From Thiobacillus sp. SCUT-2 (lineage in GTDB: Bacteria > Pseudomonadota > Gammaproteobacteria > Burkholderiales > Thiobacillaceae): a DNA stretch of 64,000 bases. The notes below the pieces were generated by a model. The model made no database searches, was not told the DNA's origin, and was given only the letters and a program-made list of their open reading frames with translations. Positions 1-9,778 of the stretch are shown piece after piece. The stretch lies in NCBI RefSeq assembly GCF_035621355.1, contig NZ_CP141769.1, positions 1,054,001 to 1,118,000 on the forward strand, written 5' to 3'. The translations under genes were made by a program, and so were the position numbers. Positions within the stretch are counted from its first letter, which is position 1. Each line of letters opens with the position of its first letter.

Positions 1-59
1 ACGAGGATGGTCATCTCCATTGCCGTGCGGCCGATGGTCATTACGCTTTCGGGCGTCAT
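1..59 (-). CDS. fliQ: FliQ, flagellar export gate subunit (N-terminal fragment)
   Basis: Only the first 19 codons lie in the window; the reading frame leaves at base 1. The translation begins MTPESVMTIGRTAMEMTIL, which matches the start of FliQ, a two-helix inner-membrane protein of the flagellar type III export gate. The gene follows fliP by 11 bases in the order fliL-M-N-O-P-Q, so the assignment rests on both sequence and position. Confidence 0.85.
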   Translation of the reverse strand, partial: MTPESVMTIGRTAMEMTIL

Positions 60-70
60 GGGGTCCTCTC

Positions 71-829
71 TCAGTAGAAGCTCTGGGCGAGCGAGCCCAG
101 CAGCAGGTTCCAGCCGTCCACCAGGACGAACAGGATGATCTTGAACGGCAGCGACACGATTGCCGGCGACACCATCATCATGCCCATCGCCATCAGGATG
201 CTGGCGACGACCATGTCGATGATCAGGAAGGGGATGAAGACGGTGAAGCCGATCTGGAACGCCGTCTTGAGCTCGCTCGTGATGTAGGCGGGAATCAGGA
301 CCCGCATCGGCACGTCGGCGGCGGTCTTCAAGGGGGCCGACCGGGACAGCTTGACGAACAGGGCAAGGTCGGTCTCGCGCGTCTGCTTGAGCATGAAGGC
401 GCGCAGCGGCACGGCGCCCTTGTCGAGCGCCTCGCCCATCTGGATGCGGTTTTCGGCGAGCGGCTGGTAGGCCTCGACGTAGATCTTGTCGAGCGTGGGG
501 CCCATCACGAACAGGGTGAGGAATAGCGCGAGGCCGATCAGCACCTGGTTGGGGGGCGACGACTGCGTGCCCAGTGCATGGCGCAGCAGCGACAGCACGA
601 TGATGATGCGGGTGAAGCTCGTCATCATCAGCAGCGCGGCAGGGAGGAAGGACAGCGAGGTCAGCAGCAGCAGCGTCTGCAGGCTCAGCGTGTAGGTCTG
701 GCCGCCGCCGCTGGGCGTGCTGGTGAACGCCGGCAGGCCGGCAGCCTGGGCGAACGCCAGCGACGGCAGCGCGAGCGCGGCGAGCGCCAGCAGGACGGCA
801 GGCGCGCGCGAACGGACGTTACGTGCCAC
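71..829 (-). CDS. fliP: FliP, flagellar type III export gate protein
   Basis: FliP forms the core ring of the export gate through which rod, hook and filament subunits leave the cytoplasm. The 252-residue product has a cleavable-looking signal segment ([15 protein letters not shown]), then a hydrophobic hairpin, the family segment beginning [20 protein letters not shown], and a hydrophobic C-terminal half ending [12 protein letters not shown] chose the GTG at 829 because the longer upstream frame runs through fliO and reads as arginine-rich nonsense; this start gives the usual family length. It overlaps the end of fliO by 11 bases, which suggests translational coupling. Confidence 0.93.
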   Translation of the reverse strand: MARNVRSRAPAVLLALAALALPSLAFAQAAGLPAFTSTPSGGGQTYTLSLQTLLLLTSLSFLPAALLMMTSFTRIIIVLSLLRHALGTQSSPPNQVLIGLALFLTLFVMGPTLDKIYVEAYQPLAENRIQMGEALDKGAVPLRAFMLKQTRETDLALFVKLSRSAPLKTAADVPMRVLIPAYITSELKTAFQIGFTVFIPFLIIDMVVASILMAMGMMMVSPAIVSLPFKIILFVLVDGWNLLLGSLAQSFY

Positions 830-1256
830 GGCGCTTGTCCCCGAACGGCGGCTTCTCGAGCAGGGTGTGCAGACTGGCGGCGAAGCTGCCGCTGGGCGCG
901 GCCGGCGGCGGCACCTGTCCGCGCGGCAGCGTCGCCAGGGCATTCACGCTGCCGGGCGCCACGCCGACGACCAGCCACGATTCGCCGATCTCGACCACGA
1001 CCACGCGCTCGCGCGCACCGACCGACGCGCTGCCGACGACCTGCAGCAGGTGGGAGCCGCCGCCCCGCATGACGCCGAAGCGCTTGGCCACCCAGGCCGT
1101 CGCGGCGATCAGCAGCAGCACCGCGACGAGGCCGACGAACACCTGCAGCAGGCTGCCGGCGGGCGAAATCGCCGGTGCCGGCGCGGCAGCGGGCGCGGCC
1201 GCGGCGTGGGCCAGCAGCGGGAGCGCCAGCATCATGCCGGCAAGGGTGCGTCTCAT
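819..1256 (-). CDS. fliO: FliO, flagellar export apparatus assembly protein
   Basis: FliO is a small single-pass membrane protein that helps assemble the FliP ring. The 145-residue product has a signal-like N-terminus, an Ala/Pro-rich periplasmic stretch, one strong transmembrane segment ([20 protein letters not shown], about residues 39-58), then a cytoplasmic domain with the family pattern around [20 protein letters not shown]. Its start overlaps the fliN stop by 4 bases (ATGA). FliO is poorly conserved, so position between fliN and fliP is an important part of the call. Confidence 0.88.
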   Translation of the reverse strand: MRRTLAGMMLALPLLAHAAAAPAAAPAPAISPAGSLLQVFVGLVAVLLLIAATAWVAKRFGVMRGGGSHLLQVVGSASVGARERVVVVEIGESWLVVGVAPGSVNALATLPRGQVPPPAAPSGSFAASLHTLLEKPPFGDKRRGT

Positions 1257-1648
1257 TTGTTCAGCTTCCGGATCCGCTCGGCCGGCGTGATGATGTCGGT
1301 GAGGCGCACGCCGAACTTGTCGTTCACCACGACGACCTCGCCCTGTGCGATCAGGCAGCCGTTGACGAGCACGTCCATCGGTTCGCCGGCCAGGCCGTCG
1401 AGCTCGACCACCGAGCCCTGCGCCAGCTGCAGCAGGTTCTTGATCGCGATCTTGGTGCGGCCGAGTTCGACCGTCATCATCACGGGGATGTCCAGGATGA
1501 TGTCGATGTCCTTGGCCAGGCCGGCTGTCGCGCTGTTGTCGGACAGCTCCTGGAACACGGCCGGGGTCGGCGTGGCGGATGAGGTCTGCTCGGCGAGCGC
1601 GGCGGCCCAGTCGTCTTCGGCGATGGTTTGGGTGAGGTCTTCAGACAT
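1253..1648 (-). CDS. fliN: FliN, flagellar motor switch C-ring protein
   Basis: FliN forms, with FliM and FliG, the C-ring that controls rotation direction and docks the FliH-FliI export complex. The product has 131 residues. After an acidic, low-complexity N-terminal 45 residues, the SpoA fold follows (about 50-128), containing IPVMMTVELGRTKIAIKNLL and the turn LAGEPMDVLVNG. It overlaps fliM by 8 bases and fliO by 4, so these genes almost certainly share one transcript. Confidence 0.95.
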   Translation of the reverse strand: MSEDLTQTIAEDDWAAALAEQTSSATPTPAVFQELSDNSATAGLAKDIDIILDIPVMMTVELGRTKIAIKNLLQLAQGSVVELDGLAGEPMDVLVNGCLIAQGEVVVVNDKFGVRLTDIITPAERIRKLNK

Positions 1649-2645
1649 GCTGATCTCCTGTTTGCGGCTCGCTCGGGCTGATCGAGAGCAGTTTCTCGAC
1701 GCGCAGCGTGTATTGGCCGTTGAATTTTCCGTAGGCGCATTCCATGACCGGCACGCCGTCGACCTTGGCCTCGATCGTTTCCGGGATGTCGAGCGGGATG
1801 ATGTCGCCCACCTTCATGTCGACGATGTCGCGCAGGCTGACGCTGGCGGTGCCGAGGTCGGCGACGATCTCGACCTCCGCCAGCTGGATCTGCTGGCGCA
1901 TCAGGCGCAGCCAGCGCTTGTCGACCTCGAGGTTCTCCGCCTGCAGGGCGCTGGTCAGCAGGTCCTTGATCGGCTCGATCATCGAATAAGGCATGCACAT
2001 GTGCATCTCTCCGCTGATCTGGCCGAGCTCGATCGCGAAGGTCACCGCGACGACGACCTCGTTGGGCGTGGCGATGTTGGCAAACTGGGTGTTCATCTCC
2101 GAGCGGATGAACTCGAACTCGATCGGGTAGACGGGCTGCCACGATTTCGAATACGCCTCGAAGACGATGTTGAGGACGCGCTGGATGATGCGGTGCTCGG
2201 TCTGGGTGAAGTCGCGCCCTTCGACCCGGGTATGGAAGCGTCCGTCGCCGCCGAACAGGTTGTCGACCATGAGGAAGACCAGGTCGGGATTGAAGATCAT
2301 CAGGGCCGTGCCGCGCAGCGGCTTGAGCTGAACCAGGTTGAGGTTGGTCGGCACGACCAGGTTGCGGATGAACTCGCTGTATTTCGATACGCGCACCGGG
2401 CCGACCGAGATCTCCACGCTGCGGCGCAGGAAATTGTAGAGGCCGATGCGCAGCTGGCGTGCGAAGCGCTCGTTGATGATCTCGAGCGTCGGCATCCTGC
2501 CGCGCACGATGCGTTCCTGGGTGGCGAGGTTGTAGGGGCGCACGCCCCCGTTGTCATGGGCCTCGGCCGGCGACTCGTCGATTTCGCCGGTCACGCCCTT
2601 CAGCAGCGCGTCGACTTCGTCCTGCGAGAGAAAGTTGTCGGCCAT
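1641..2645 (-). CDS. fliM: FliM, flagellar motor switch protein and CheY-P target
   Basis: FliM links the rotor protein FliG to FliN and binds phosphorylated CheY. The 334-residue length is typical. The N-terminal LSQDEVDALL peptide (residues 5-14) is the classic CheY-P binding motif. A middle CheC-like domain (about 45-230, with the family segment around GTALMIFNPDLVFLMVDNLF) and a C-terminal SpoA domain (about 245-320) follow. The start ATG is 8 bases downstream of the fliL stop. Confidence 0.97.
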   Translation of the reverse strand: MADNFLSQDEVDALLKGVTGEIDESPAEAHDNGGVRPYNLATQERIVRGRMPTLEIINERFARQLRIGLYNFLRRSVEISVGPVRVSKYSEFIRNLVVPTNLNLVQLKPLRGTALMIFNPDLVFLMVDNLFGGDGRFHTRVEGRDFTQTEHRIIQRVLNIVFEAYSKSWQPVYPIEFEFIRSEMNTQFANIATPNEVVVAVTFAIELGQISGEMHMCMPYSMIEPIKDLLTSALQAENLEVDKRWLRLMRQQIQLAEVEIVADLGTASVSLRDIVDMKVGDIIPLDIPETIEAKVDGVPVMECAYGKFNGQYTLRVEKLLSISPSEPQTGDQHV

Positions 2646-2652
2646 GGCAGGT

Positions 2653-3147
2653 CTACTGGATCACGAAGGAGGTGAAGAGAACGTCGTCGACCTGCTGGGG
2701 CTTGCCCTTGGGATCGAACGGCTGCCTGACCTGGGCCAGGATTTCCTGGGCCAGCTTCTTCTTGTCCGCGGCGGTGACGAGCTCGCCCGCCTGCTTCCCG
2801 GAGAGCAGGGTCAGCAGGCGGCTGCGGACGCGCGGCATGTGCGCCTTGATGGCGTCGACCTGGGCGGGGTCGGAGACCTGCAGGGTGATGTCGGTCTGCA
2901 GGAATTGCTGCTCGGCGCCCTGGAGATTGACGGTGAAGGTTTCGAGCGGCAGATAGACCGGCGCCTTGGGCGGCTCCTCCTTCGGCGCGTCGGGGCCGCC
3001 GGCCGTCAGGAACCACGCACCGGCACCGCCGCCGCCGGCCAGCAGCACGAGCAGTCCGACGATGACGAGCAGCTTCTTCTTCGATTTCCGGACGGGCGCG
3101 ACCTCGGCGGCTTCGGCAGTTTCGACGGGTACGGCAGGTGCAGCCAT
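2653..3147 (-). CDS. fliL: FliL, basal-body-associated stator-supporting membrane protein
   Basis: FliL surrounds the stator at the flagellar base. The 164-residue product has a short basic cytoplasmic tail, one transmembrane segment (LLVIVGLLVLLAGGGGAGAW, about residues 28-47), a Gly/Ala/Pro linker, then the periplasmic stomatin-like domain beginning YLPLETFTVNL and ending in VLFTSFVIQ. It is the first gene of the fliLMNOPQ run; a 128-base gap separates it from fliK upstream. Confidence 0.93.
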   Translation of the reverse strand: MAAPAVPVETAEAAEVAPVRKSKKKLLVIVGLLVLLAGGGGAGAWFLTAGGPDAPKEEPPKAPVYLPLETFTVNLQGAEQQFLQTDITLQVSDPAQVDAIKAHMPRVRSRLLTLLSGKQAGELVTAADKKKLAQEILAQVRQPFDPKGKPQQVDDVLFTSFVIQ

Positions 3148-3192
3148 GGATGCGTTTCCTCTACACGGGCAGGGTGGAGCAGATGAGCTTCA

Positions 3193-3200
3193 TTATCGGA
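3193..3200 (-). promoter_or_regulatory. FliA-like -10 box upstream of fliL
   Basis: On the minus strand this reads TCCGATAA, 7 of 8 bases of the sigma-28 -10 consensus GCCGATAA, 46 bases before the fliL ATG. A matching -35 (TAAA) at the standard distance is weak: only a TCGAA-like sequence lies nearby. The same core followed by TG also occurs before fliF and the histidine kinase at 19536-21008, which raises confidence slightly. Confidence 0.4.
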
Positions 3201-3275
3201 ACGCGTGCACGCCTTCGATCGCGCAAAAAGAGGGGAAAAAGGCGCGCATATCGAGCGATGCGGGAGGTTTCCGGC

Positions 3276-4514
3276 TCAGGCGAAGGTGTCGACCAGGCCG
3301 CGCCCCGCGGATCGGGCCGGCATCTGGACCACGGGCCCTGCGACGTCGGCACCGGCGCCCGCCGCGGGGAAGGGGGCGGCAACGGCGGGCGCCTGGCGGT
3401 CGGGCGTGTCGTTCTGCCGCGGCGTGTCCGCGCTGACCGTCGCCTGGCCGAGGGTGATGCCGGCATCGCTCATCATCTCGCGCAGGCGCGGGAAGGCCGC
3501 CTCCAGCGCGTGGCGGACTTCGGGCTGGGCCGAAAAGAAGCTCGCCGTGGCCTGGTCGTTGCTGACGCTCAGCACGACCTGCAGCGGTCCCAGGTTCGGC
3601 GGGTTGAGTGTCAGCGACGCGGTCTGCTGCTGCCCCCCCACCATCCAGACCAGCTTGTCGCCGAGCGCCTGGCTCCACGCCTGGGTGCCGACCGGCGGGG
3701 CCAGCCGGGGCGACGCCGCGTCGGCCGGGGCGGCGTGGGACGCAAGCGCCCCATGCACGGCGGCGCGCAGCGCGGGGTTGGCCGCCAGATCGGCCGGCAC
3801 GCCGTCCGGACGGGCCCGTTCCGCCTGCAGCGCTGCAGCCAGGCGTTCGGTGAACGCCGTGGCCGCTGCGGCCTCGCTGCCCGCACCGGATGGACGCGCG
3901 GCGGGGGTGTCGGTCGTGGCCGCGGACAGTGGCTCGGGCTTGCCCGCCGCGCGGGCGTCGGCGGTGCGCGCCGCCGGCTGGGCGGCATGCTGGGTACGGG
4001 GCATCGGTGTCGCCTGCGCGGCGGCTTGGCCGGCGACCAGGACTTGGCTGGCGCGGCCGTCCGGCGCGGACGCCGCGACTGCGACGGCGCCGGGGACGCC
4101 TGTCGCGCCGGCTGCGGGCGCCGCCGCTTGCGGATCGCCGGTGGCGGCGGTGGCGGCCACAGCGGCCGGCTTGAACGCCTCCGGATTCATCGCCAGGGCG
4201 AGCAGGGCGGCCGCGTCCTCGGGAACAACGCCGTCACGTGGGTCGCGGCTGTCGTCGCCGGTGGCGCGGGCCGGCTTCGCCGCGGCGGCGGGCGCATCGG
4301 CCGGGGAATCGGACGAAGCCGCGGCGGCGGCTGCCGCCTGGGCGTCAGGGGCGTCGTTCGCGGGCGGTTTCGCGGGATCGCTCTTGCGGGCTTGCGCCAT
4401 TTCGCCCGACAGCACCTGGCTGAACGGAACCTCGGCGTCGTCCGCCTGCTTGCCCGATGGCGACGGCGTCGGGGCCGACTGGAGGGGATTGAGATTCAAG
4501 GGGGTCGCGTTCAT
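3276..4514 (-). CDS. fliK: FliK, flagellar hook-length control protein
   Basis: FliK is the secreted molecular ruler that stops hook growth and switches export specificity. The 412-residue product begins MNATPLNLNPLQSAPTP. It has a long Ala/Pro/Asp-rich, probably disordered N-terminal region (about 1-270) and the conserved FliK C-terminal domain (about 295-390) with the core LTLNPPNLGPLQVVLSV. A frame open far upstream (to 6365) overlaps fliI and fliJ antisense-free shadow sequence; the ATG at 4514, 14 bases after fliJ, is the sensible start. Confidence 0.92.
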   Translation of the reverse strand: MNATPLNLNPLQSAPTPSPSGKQADDAEVPFSQVLSGEMAQARKSDPAKPPANDAPDAQAAAAAAASSDSPADAPAAAAKPARATGDDSRDPRDGVVPEDAAALLALAMNPEAFKPAAVAATAATGDPQAAAPAAGATGVPGAVAVAASAPDGRASQVLVAGQAAAQATPMPRTQHAAQPAARTADARAAGKPEPLSAATTDTPAARPSGAGSEAAAATAFTERLAAALQAERARPDGVPADLAANPALRAAVHGALASHAAPADAASPRLAPPVGTQAWSQALGDKLVWMVGGQQQTASLTLNPPNLGPLQVVLSVSNDQATASFFSAQPEVRHALEAAFPRLREMMSDAGITLGQATVSADTPRQNDTPDRQAPAVAAPFPAAGAGADVAGPVVQMPARSAGRGLVDTFA

Positions 4515-4528
4515 GGCGTCGGTCCGGG

Positions 4529-4978
4529 TCAGGTGGTGGGGCGCTTGTGCAGCGAACGACGTGCCGCGTGTTCGTCGGTTTGCTTCTGGTCGCGCCGCAG
4601 CTCGCTGCGCGACTGTTCCTTGCTCGCCCGCTCGGCCAGCGTGACGAAGGACATCTTCTTCTGTTCGCAGGCCTGCCAGGCCGAGCGCGCCTGGGTGATG
4701 CGCTGCTGGGTTTCGGTGACGATCTTGTGCTGGCCCGTGATGGCGTAGTCGAGCTTCTGCATGAAGACCTGGAAGTTGTGCAGCTGGGTCGTGCTGATGC
4801 CGGACGCCATGTCGGCCGTGCCGCGCGCGGCGTAGTCGTTGCGGTACTGCGTCAGCAGGTCGAGCTTCTGGACGGCTTCCTCGCCGGCGCGCAGGCACGC
4901 GGCGAGCCGCTTGGCGGCTTCGTCGCTTTCCTTGTTCGCGAGGTCGATCAGCGTGTGCAGGGCGGAGGGGGTGGCCAT
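4529..4978 (-). CDS. fliJ: FliJ, flagellar export chaperone-escort protein
   Basis: FliJ is a coiled-coil protein that sits in the FliI ATPase ring and escorts unloaded chaperones to the export gate. The 149-residue product is almost entirely predicted helix with heptad-like Leu/Ala spacing (for example LAACLRAGEEAVQKLDLL). It is rich in Lys, Gln and Glu, with a basic tail. Its location between fliI and fliK is canonical. Confidence 0.9.
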   Translation of the reverse strand: MATPSALHTLIDLANKESDEAAKRLAACLRAGEEAVQKLDLLTQYRNDYAARGTADMASGISTTQLHNFQVFMQKLDYAITGQHKIVTETQQRITQARSAWQACEQKKMSFVTLAERASKEQSRSELRRDQKQTDEHAARRSLHKRPTT

Positions 4979-4996
4979 TCGGGTGCTCGATCGGGA

Positions 4997-6412
4997 TTAC
5001 GGGAGGGGCGCCGGCTGGAACAGCGTCGCCAGCGCGTCCAGGCTGTCGTCGACGCCGGCGCGTTCGTGGATGCCCTGCTGCAGGAAGGCCTCCATGCCGG
5101 CCTGCAGCCGGATGGCCTCGTCGAGCAGGGGATCGGTGCCGGGCGCGTAGGCGCCGACGTTGATCAGGTCGCGGCTGCGCTCGTAGCGCGAATAGAGCTT
5201 CTTCAGCCGGCGCGCCAGCTGCTGCTGCTCGGGCGTCGTGATGTTGTGCATCGCGCGGCTGATCGACTGCTCGATGTCGATCGCCGGGTAGTGGCCGCTT
5301 TCCGCGAGGCTGCGCGACAGCACGACGTGGCCGTCGAGGATGGCGCGCGCGGCATCGGCGATCGGGTCCTGCTGGTCGTCGCCCTCGGTCAGCACGGTGT
5401 AGAAGGCCGTGATCGAGCCGCCCCCCGGCTTGCCGTTGCCGGCGCGCTCGACCAGCGCAGGCAGCTTGGCGAACACCGACGGCGGATAACCCTTGGTCGC
5501 CGGCGGCTCGCCGATCGCCAGCGCGATCTCGCGCTGCGCCATCGCGTAGCGGGTCAGCGAATCCATGATCAGCAACACGTTCTGGCCCTGGTCGCGGAAA
5601 TGCTCGGCGATCGCGGTCGCGTAGGCCGCGCCCTGCAGGCGCATCAGGGGCGGCGTGTCGGCCGGCGCCGCGACGACGACCGAGCGCGCGAGGCCCTCCT
5701 CGCCGAGGATCTGCTCGATGAATTCCTTCACCTCGCGGCCGCGCTCGCCGATCAGGCCGACGACGATCACGTCGGCGCTGGTGTAGCGGGCCATCATGCC
5801 GAGCAGCACGCTCTTGCCGACGCCGGAGCCGGCGAAGAGGCCCATGCGCTGGCCCCGGCCGACGGTCAGCATGCTGTTGATCGCGCGCACGCCGACGTCG
5901 AGGATGTCGGTGATCGGCGCACGGGAGAGCGGGTTGGCGACGCGGCCGCTGAGGGGCGCGCTGGACGTCGTGTGAAGCGGGCCGAGGCTGTCGAGCGGAC
6001 GGCCGTTGGCGTCGACCACGCGGCCGAGCAGGCTGTCGCCGACCGGCAGGTGGCGGGTGCGGTCGCTCGGGCGACGGCGCGGGTGATCGACCTGGCCCGG
6101 ACGGGGCAGGGTGGCGACGACTTCGGCCGGAAAGACCTGGGCGCCGGGGACGAGCCCTTCGACGTCGCTCTGCGGCATCAGGAAGAGGTGGTCGCCGGAA
6201 AAGCCCACCACCTCCGCTTCGAGATGGGCACCGTTGGGCAGCGGCACCGTGCACGCGCTGCCGACCGGCAGCTTCAGCCCGACGGCCTCCATCACGAGCC
6301 CGGCGACGCGGGTGACGCGGCCGGATACCTGCATCGGGTCGGCGATCGCGAGCAGTTCGCCGCAATCCTGCAGGTAGGCCTTCCAGCGGGTGCTGTGCGG
6401 AGCCGCGTTCAT
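4997..6412 (-). CDS. fliI: FliI, flagellum-specific export ATPase
   Basis: FliI is the F1-beta-like ATPase energising flagellar protein export. The product is 471 residues. It has the N-terminal beta-barrel domain (about 25-100), Walker A AGSGVGKS at residues 194-201, the family segment [16 protein letters not shown], and Walker B with [16 protein letters not shown]. Its start codon shares a base with the fliH stop (TGATG). Confidence 0.97.
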   Translation of the reverse strand: MNAAPHSTRWKAYLQDCGELLAIADPMQVSGRVTRVAGLVMEAVGLKLPVGSACTVPLPNGAHLEAEVVGFSGDHLFLMPQSDVEGLVPGAQVFPAEVVATLPRPGQVDHPRRRPSDRTRHLPVGDSLLGRVVDANGRPLDSLGPLHTTSSAPLSGRVANPLSRAPITDILDVGVRAINSMLTVGRGQRMGLFAGSGVGKSVLLGMMARYTSADVIVVGLIGERGREVKEFIEQILGEEGLARSVVVAAPADTPPLMRLQGAAYATAIAEHFRDQGQNVLLIMDSLTRYAMAQREIALAIGEPPATKGYPPSVFAKLPALVERAGNGKPGGGSITAFYTVLTEGDDQQDPIADAARAILDGHVVLSRSLAESGHYPAIDIEQSISRAMHNITTPEQQQLARRLKKLYSRYERSRDLINVGAYAPGTDPLLDEAIRLQAGMEAFLQQGIHERAGVDDSLDALATLFQPAPLP

Positions 6413-7053
6413 CAGGCGCCCAGCCAGCCGGTGTCCTTGCCCAGCGCGGCGGCGAGGCGCTGCCAGCGGGTCGGCAGCGTCGCGTCGATCTGGTTGTTGG
6501 CGGTCTCGACGCGGCAGCCGCCGGGCTCGAGCTGGGTGTCGTCAGCCAGCTGCCAGCCGAGTTTGTCGAGTTCGTCGCCCATCCGGCTGCGCACCAGGCC
6601 GGCGTCGTCCGGATGCAGGTAGAGCAGGGCCGGCTGGTGCAGCGCCGGCAGGTAGCGCACCGCTTCCCTGACGATCGGCAGGACCAGCTCGGGTCGGACC
6701 GGCAGCGCGGTCTTCAGCAGGGCGCGGGCGAAATCGATCGCGAGGTCGAGCACCTGCTGCGAGATCGTCTCGTCGGCCTGCGCCACCTCGGTCGCGAAGG
6801 TGTCCGCGATGGCGCGCAGCCGGGCGATCTCGGCGGCCGCTTCCTGCTGGCCCTGGGCGTAGCCTTCGGCATGGCCGGCCTGGTAGCCCTCCTGCCGCGC
6901 CTGTTCCTCGATTTCGCTGATCTGCTCGACGGTGGGGAGGTTGACGCCGGCGTAGTCGGCGGGCTTGACCGGATGCGGGTCGACGTCGAAGCTGGTCAGC
7001 TCCCACGGCTTGCACGCCGCCGAATCCGCGCTCGAGATGAGGCAGCTAGACAT
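6412..7053 (-). CDS. fliH: FliH, negative regulator of the FliI export ATPase
   Basis: FliH dimerises, holds FliI and tethers it to FliN. The 213-residue product contains the typical Ala/Glu/Gly-periodic helix ([20 protein letters not shown], about residues 50-69), a central helical region, and a C-terminal domain with LELAIDF-type and [16 protein letters not shown] segments. It overlaps fliG by 8 bases, and its stop codon overlaps the fliI start. Confidence 0.94.
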   Translation of the reverse strand: MSSCLISSADSAACKPWELTSFDVDPHPVKPADYAGVNLPTVEQISEIEEQARQEGYQAGHAEGYAQGQQEAAAEIARLRAIADTFATEVAQADETISQQVLDLAIDFARALLKTALPVRPELVLPIVREAVRYLPALHQPALLYLHPDDAGLVRSRMGDELDKLGWQLADDTQLEPGGCRVETANNQIDATLPTRWQRLAAALGKDTGWLGA

Positions 7054-8050
7054 ACTTCTCCTCTCCCTTGGCGCCGAGCGAGATCTGGCCCTCGTCGGCG
7101 AGGCGGCGGACGATCATGAGGATTTCCTTCTGCTGCGCCTCGACCTCGGACAGCCGCACCGGCCCCTTGGATTCGAGATCCTCGCGCATCATCTCGGCGG
7201 CACGCTGCGACATGTTCTTGAAGATCTTCTCGCGCATTTCCGCAGAGGCGCCCTTGAGGGCGATGATGAGCGAGTCGGACTGCACCTCGCGCAGCAGCAG
7301 CTGGACGCCGCGATCCTCGATGTCCATGATGTTCTCGAACACGAACATCTCGTCCATGATCTTCTGCGCCATGTCGGGGTCGTAGCTCTTCAGGTACTCC
7401 ATCGCGGACTGCTCGTTGTCGCCGCTCATGAAGTTGAGGATGTCGGCCGCCGCGCGGGTGCCGCCCATCGGCTGCTTCTTCAGCACGTCGCTGCCCGACA
7501 GCAGCTTGGTCAGCACGTCGTTCAGTTCGCGCAGCGCGGCCGGCTGCACGCCGGAGAGGGTGGCGATGCGCAGCAGCACGTCGTTGCGCAGGCGCTCGGT
7601 GAAGCAGGTCAGCACTTCGCAGGCCTGGTCGCGCTCGAGGTGCACGAGGATGGTCGCGATCGTCTGCGGGTGCTCGTTGTGGATGAGGTCGGCGACCGAT
7701 TCGGCGTCCATCCACTTCAGGCTCTCGATGCCGCTGGCGTCGCCGCCGCCGCCGAGGATGCGGTTGAGCAGGGAATTGGCCTTGTCGTCGCCGAGCGCCT
7801 TGCGCAGCACGCTGCGGATGTAGTCGTCGGAGTCGACGCCGAGCGAGTAATGCGCGTCGGCGGTTTCGGTGAAGTCCTGCAGGACCGTCTGGACATGCTC
7901 CTGCGGAATGGCCTTCATGCCGGTCATCGCCTCGCCGAGCTTCTGGACCTCGCGCGGCCCCAGGTATTTCATGACTTCCGCCGCGCCTTCCTCGCCCAGG
8001 GCGAGCATCAGGATGGCGCCGCGGGTGACGCCGTTGGCAAGATCACTCAT
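7046..8050 (-). CDS. fliG: FliG, flagellar motor switch / torque protein
   Basis: FliG sits on the FliF ring and interacts with the stator MotA to generate torque. At 334 residues it has the usual length. The N-terminal domain starts GAILMLALGEEGAAEVMKYL. The middle domain carries the EHPQ motif (HNEHPQTIATILVHL), and the C-terminal domain has the charged torque helix region around LIIALKGASAEMREKIFKNM. It overlaps both fliF (8 bases) and fliH (8 bases). Confidence 0.97.
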   Translation of the reverse strand: MSDLANGVTRGAILMLALGEEGAAEVMKYLGPREVQKLGEAMTGMKAIPQEHVQTVLQDFTETADAHYSLGVDSDDYIRSVLRKALGDDKANSLLNRILGGGGDASGIESLKWMDAESVADLIHNEHPQTIATILVHLERDQACEVLTCFTERLRNDVLLRIATLSGVQPAALRELNDVLTKLLSGSDVLKKQPMGGTRAAADILNFMSGDNEQSAMEYLKSYDPDMAQKIMDEMFVFENIMDIEDRGVQLLLREVQSDSLIIALKGASAEMREKIFKNMSQRAAEMMREDLESKGPVRLSEVEAQQKEILMIVRRLADEGQISLGAKGEEKYV

Positions 8051-9656
8051 TGCTGCCCACCCACGTCTTCACGATGTTGGCGACCGCGCGCGGATCCTCG
8101 CTGGCCAGCTTCTGCGCCCGCGACAGGTTTTCCTGGTAGTTGCGCTGGCCGGGCAGCGCCATGACGTCCGCCTGCTGCAGCTGGAGGTCGACGCTGTGCG
8201 CGGGCCGCGCCGGCGCCTCGGCGATCTTCTTCAGCAGCGGCTTGAGCAGGCGCAGGTAAAGCAGCGCCAGCGCCACGGCCATCAGGAGGTACTTGCCGCC
8301 CTGGAGCGTCAGGTCGAGCGTCTCCGGCCGCTTCCACAGCGGGGTCTCGGGGATTGCTTCCGGCGTTGCGGTCGCGAACGGGCTGTTGACGACGTTGAGG
8401 GTGTCGCCGCGCTCCTGGTTGTAGCCCATGGCCTCCTTGACCAGGTTGGTGACCTGGGCGAGCTCGGCGGCGGTCAGCGGCTTCATCGTGACCTTGCCCG
8501 ACTTGTCGACGCTCTTGCGATAGTTGACGACGACGGCGACCGACAGGCGCTTCAGGCCGCCGCCTGCTTTCTGGACGTACTGGATGGTCTTGTCGACTTC
8601 GTAGTTGACCGTCGAATCCTTCTGCGTCGTCGTGACCGCCGCGGGCGCGGCCGCGGCGGCGGCGGCGGGTGCCTTCTGGGCAGGGGCGGTGATCGGCGCG
8701 GTGGCCGGAGCCGGCGGCTGGTTGGTGAGCGCACCCGGCACGCCGGCGGGTCCGCCGGCGCCGTTGGTCGATTCGCTGGTCTGCTGGCTGCGGATCGCCA
8801 TCGCGTCGGGGGTCTGGTTCGGCTTGTAGGACTCGACCGCCTGCTCGCTGTGCGAGAAATCCATGTCGGCCGTCGCTTCGGCACGCACGTTGTCGGCGCC
8901 GACGATGGGCGCGATGATCGATTCGATGCGCTTCGCGACGTTGTCCTGATAGTCCTGGACGTACTTGATCTGGCTCGGGTCCATGCCGTTGGCGGCGGCG
9001 GTCTTGCTGGTGTCGGACAGCAGATTGCCGTTCTCGTCGACCACGGTCACGTTCTTGGGCGACAGTTCCGGCACGCTGCTGGCCACCAGGTGGACGATGG
9101 CGCTGACCTGCTGCGCGTCCAGCACGCGGCCGGGGTGCAGGTTGAGCAGCACCGAGGCGGTGGGCTGCTTCTGCTCGCTGACGAACACCGAGTCCTTCGG
9201 CATGGCGAGGTGCACGCGCGCGGCCTGGACCGCGGAGAGGGATTCGATCGAGCGCGCCAGCTCGCCCTCCATCGCGCGCTGGAAATTGACCTGCTCGATG
9301 AACTGGGAGGCGCCGAGCTTCTGGTTCTCCATCAGTTCGAAGCCGACGTTGCCGCCCTTGGGGAGCCCCTGCGCCGCCAGCTTGAGGCGGGCGTCGTGGA
9401 CGCGATCGGCCGGCACCAGCAGGGCGCCGCCGCCGTCCGCGTACTTGTACGGGATGTTCATCTTGTCCAGCTCGGCGACGATGGCACCGCCGTCGCGGTC
9501 GCTGAAATTCGCGAACAGGACGCGGTAGTCGGGTTGCCGGCCCCACATCCAGACGGCGGCCATGATCGCCACGACCGCGGCCGCGCCCAGTATCAGCATC
9601 AGCTTGCGGCCGCCGGCAGTCCGCGTGAAGTCCATCACATTGCCCGGAATCGCCAT
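8043..9656 (-). CDS. fliF: FliF, flagellar MS-ring protein
   Basis: FliF builds the membrane MS ring, the first structure of the basal body. The product is 537 residues from the ATG at 9656, which I chose because GCAGGAGAA lies directly before it; an in-frame ATG at 9677 has no such site. Transmembrane segments flank a periplasmic region: LMLILGAAAVVAIMAAVWMW near the N-terminus and YLLMAVALALLYLRLL near residue 455. Two ring-building motifs and a Pro/Ala-rich variable insert (about 295-345) lie between. The C-terminus (TWVGSNE) is the FliG-binding tail. Confidence 0.96.
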   Translation of the reverse strand: MAIPGNVMDFTRTAGGRKLMLILGAAAVVAIMAAVWMWGRQPDYRVLFANFSDRDGGAIVAELDKMNIPYKYADGGGALLVPADRVHDARLKLAAQGLPKGGNVGFELMENQKLGASQFIEQVNFQRAMEGELARSIESLSAVQAARVHLAMPKDSVFVSEQKQPTASVLLNLHPGRVLDAQQVSAIVHLVASSVPELSPKNVTVVDENGNLLSDTSKTAAANGMDPSQIKYVQDYQDNVAKRIESIIAPIVGADNVRAEATADMDFSHSEQAVESYKPNQTPDAMAIRSQQTSESTNGAGGPAGVPGALTNQPPAPATAPITAPAQKAPAAAAAAAPAAVTTTQKDSTVNYEVDKTIQYVQKAGGGLKRLSVAVVVNYRKSVDKSGKVTMKPLTAAELAQVTNLVKEAMGYNQERGDTLNVVNSPFATATPEAIPETPLWKRPETLDLTLQGGKYLLMAVALALLYLRLLKPLLKKIAEAPARPAHSVDLQLQQADVMALPGQRNYQENLSRAQKLASEDPRAVANIVKTWVGSNE

Positions 9657-9770
9657 TTCTCCTGCACCCGCCATCATCGTGCCCCCATCGTGCCGGCGTC
9701 ATGGGCCGCCCGGACTCGGATTGTGCTGTTCATTCGCATTGCCCCATGAGGATTTCTCTCTGTGATCGCA

Positions 9771-9778
9771 TTATCGGC
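9771..9778 (-). promoter_or_regulatory. Perfect FliA-like -10 box upstream of the fliF operon
   Basis: The minus strand reads GCCGATAA, 8 of 8 bases of the sigma-28 -10 consensus, 115 bases before the chosen fliF start. Upstream is TTGAAAG, a weak -35 at a spacing about 4-6 bases shorter than standard. It lies in the 245-base divergent region between fliF and fliE. A perfect box with a poor -35 may mean that an activator is needed; this is a candidate only. Confidence 0.45.
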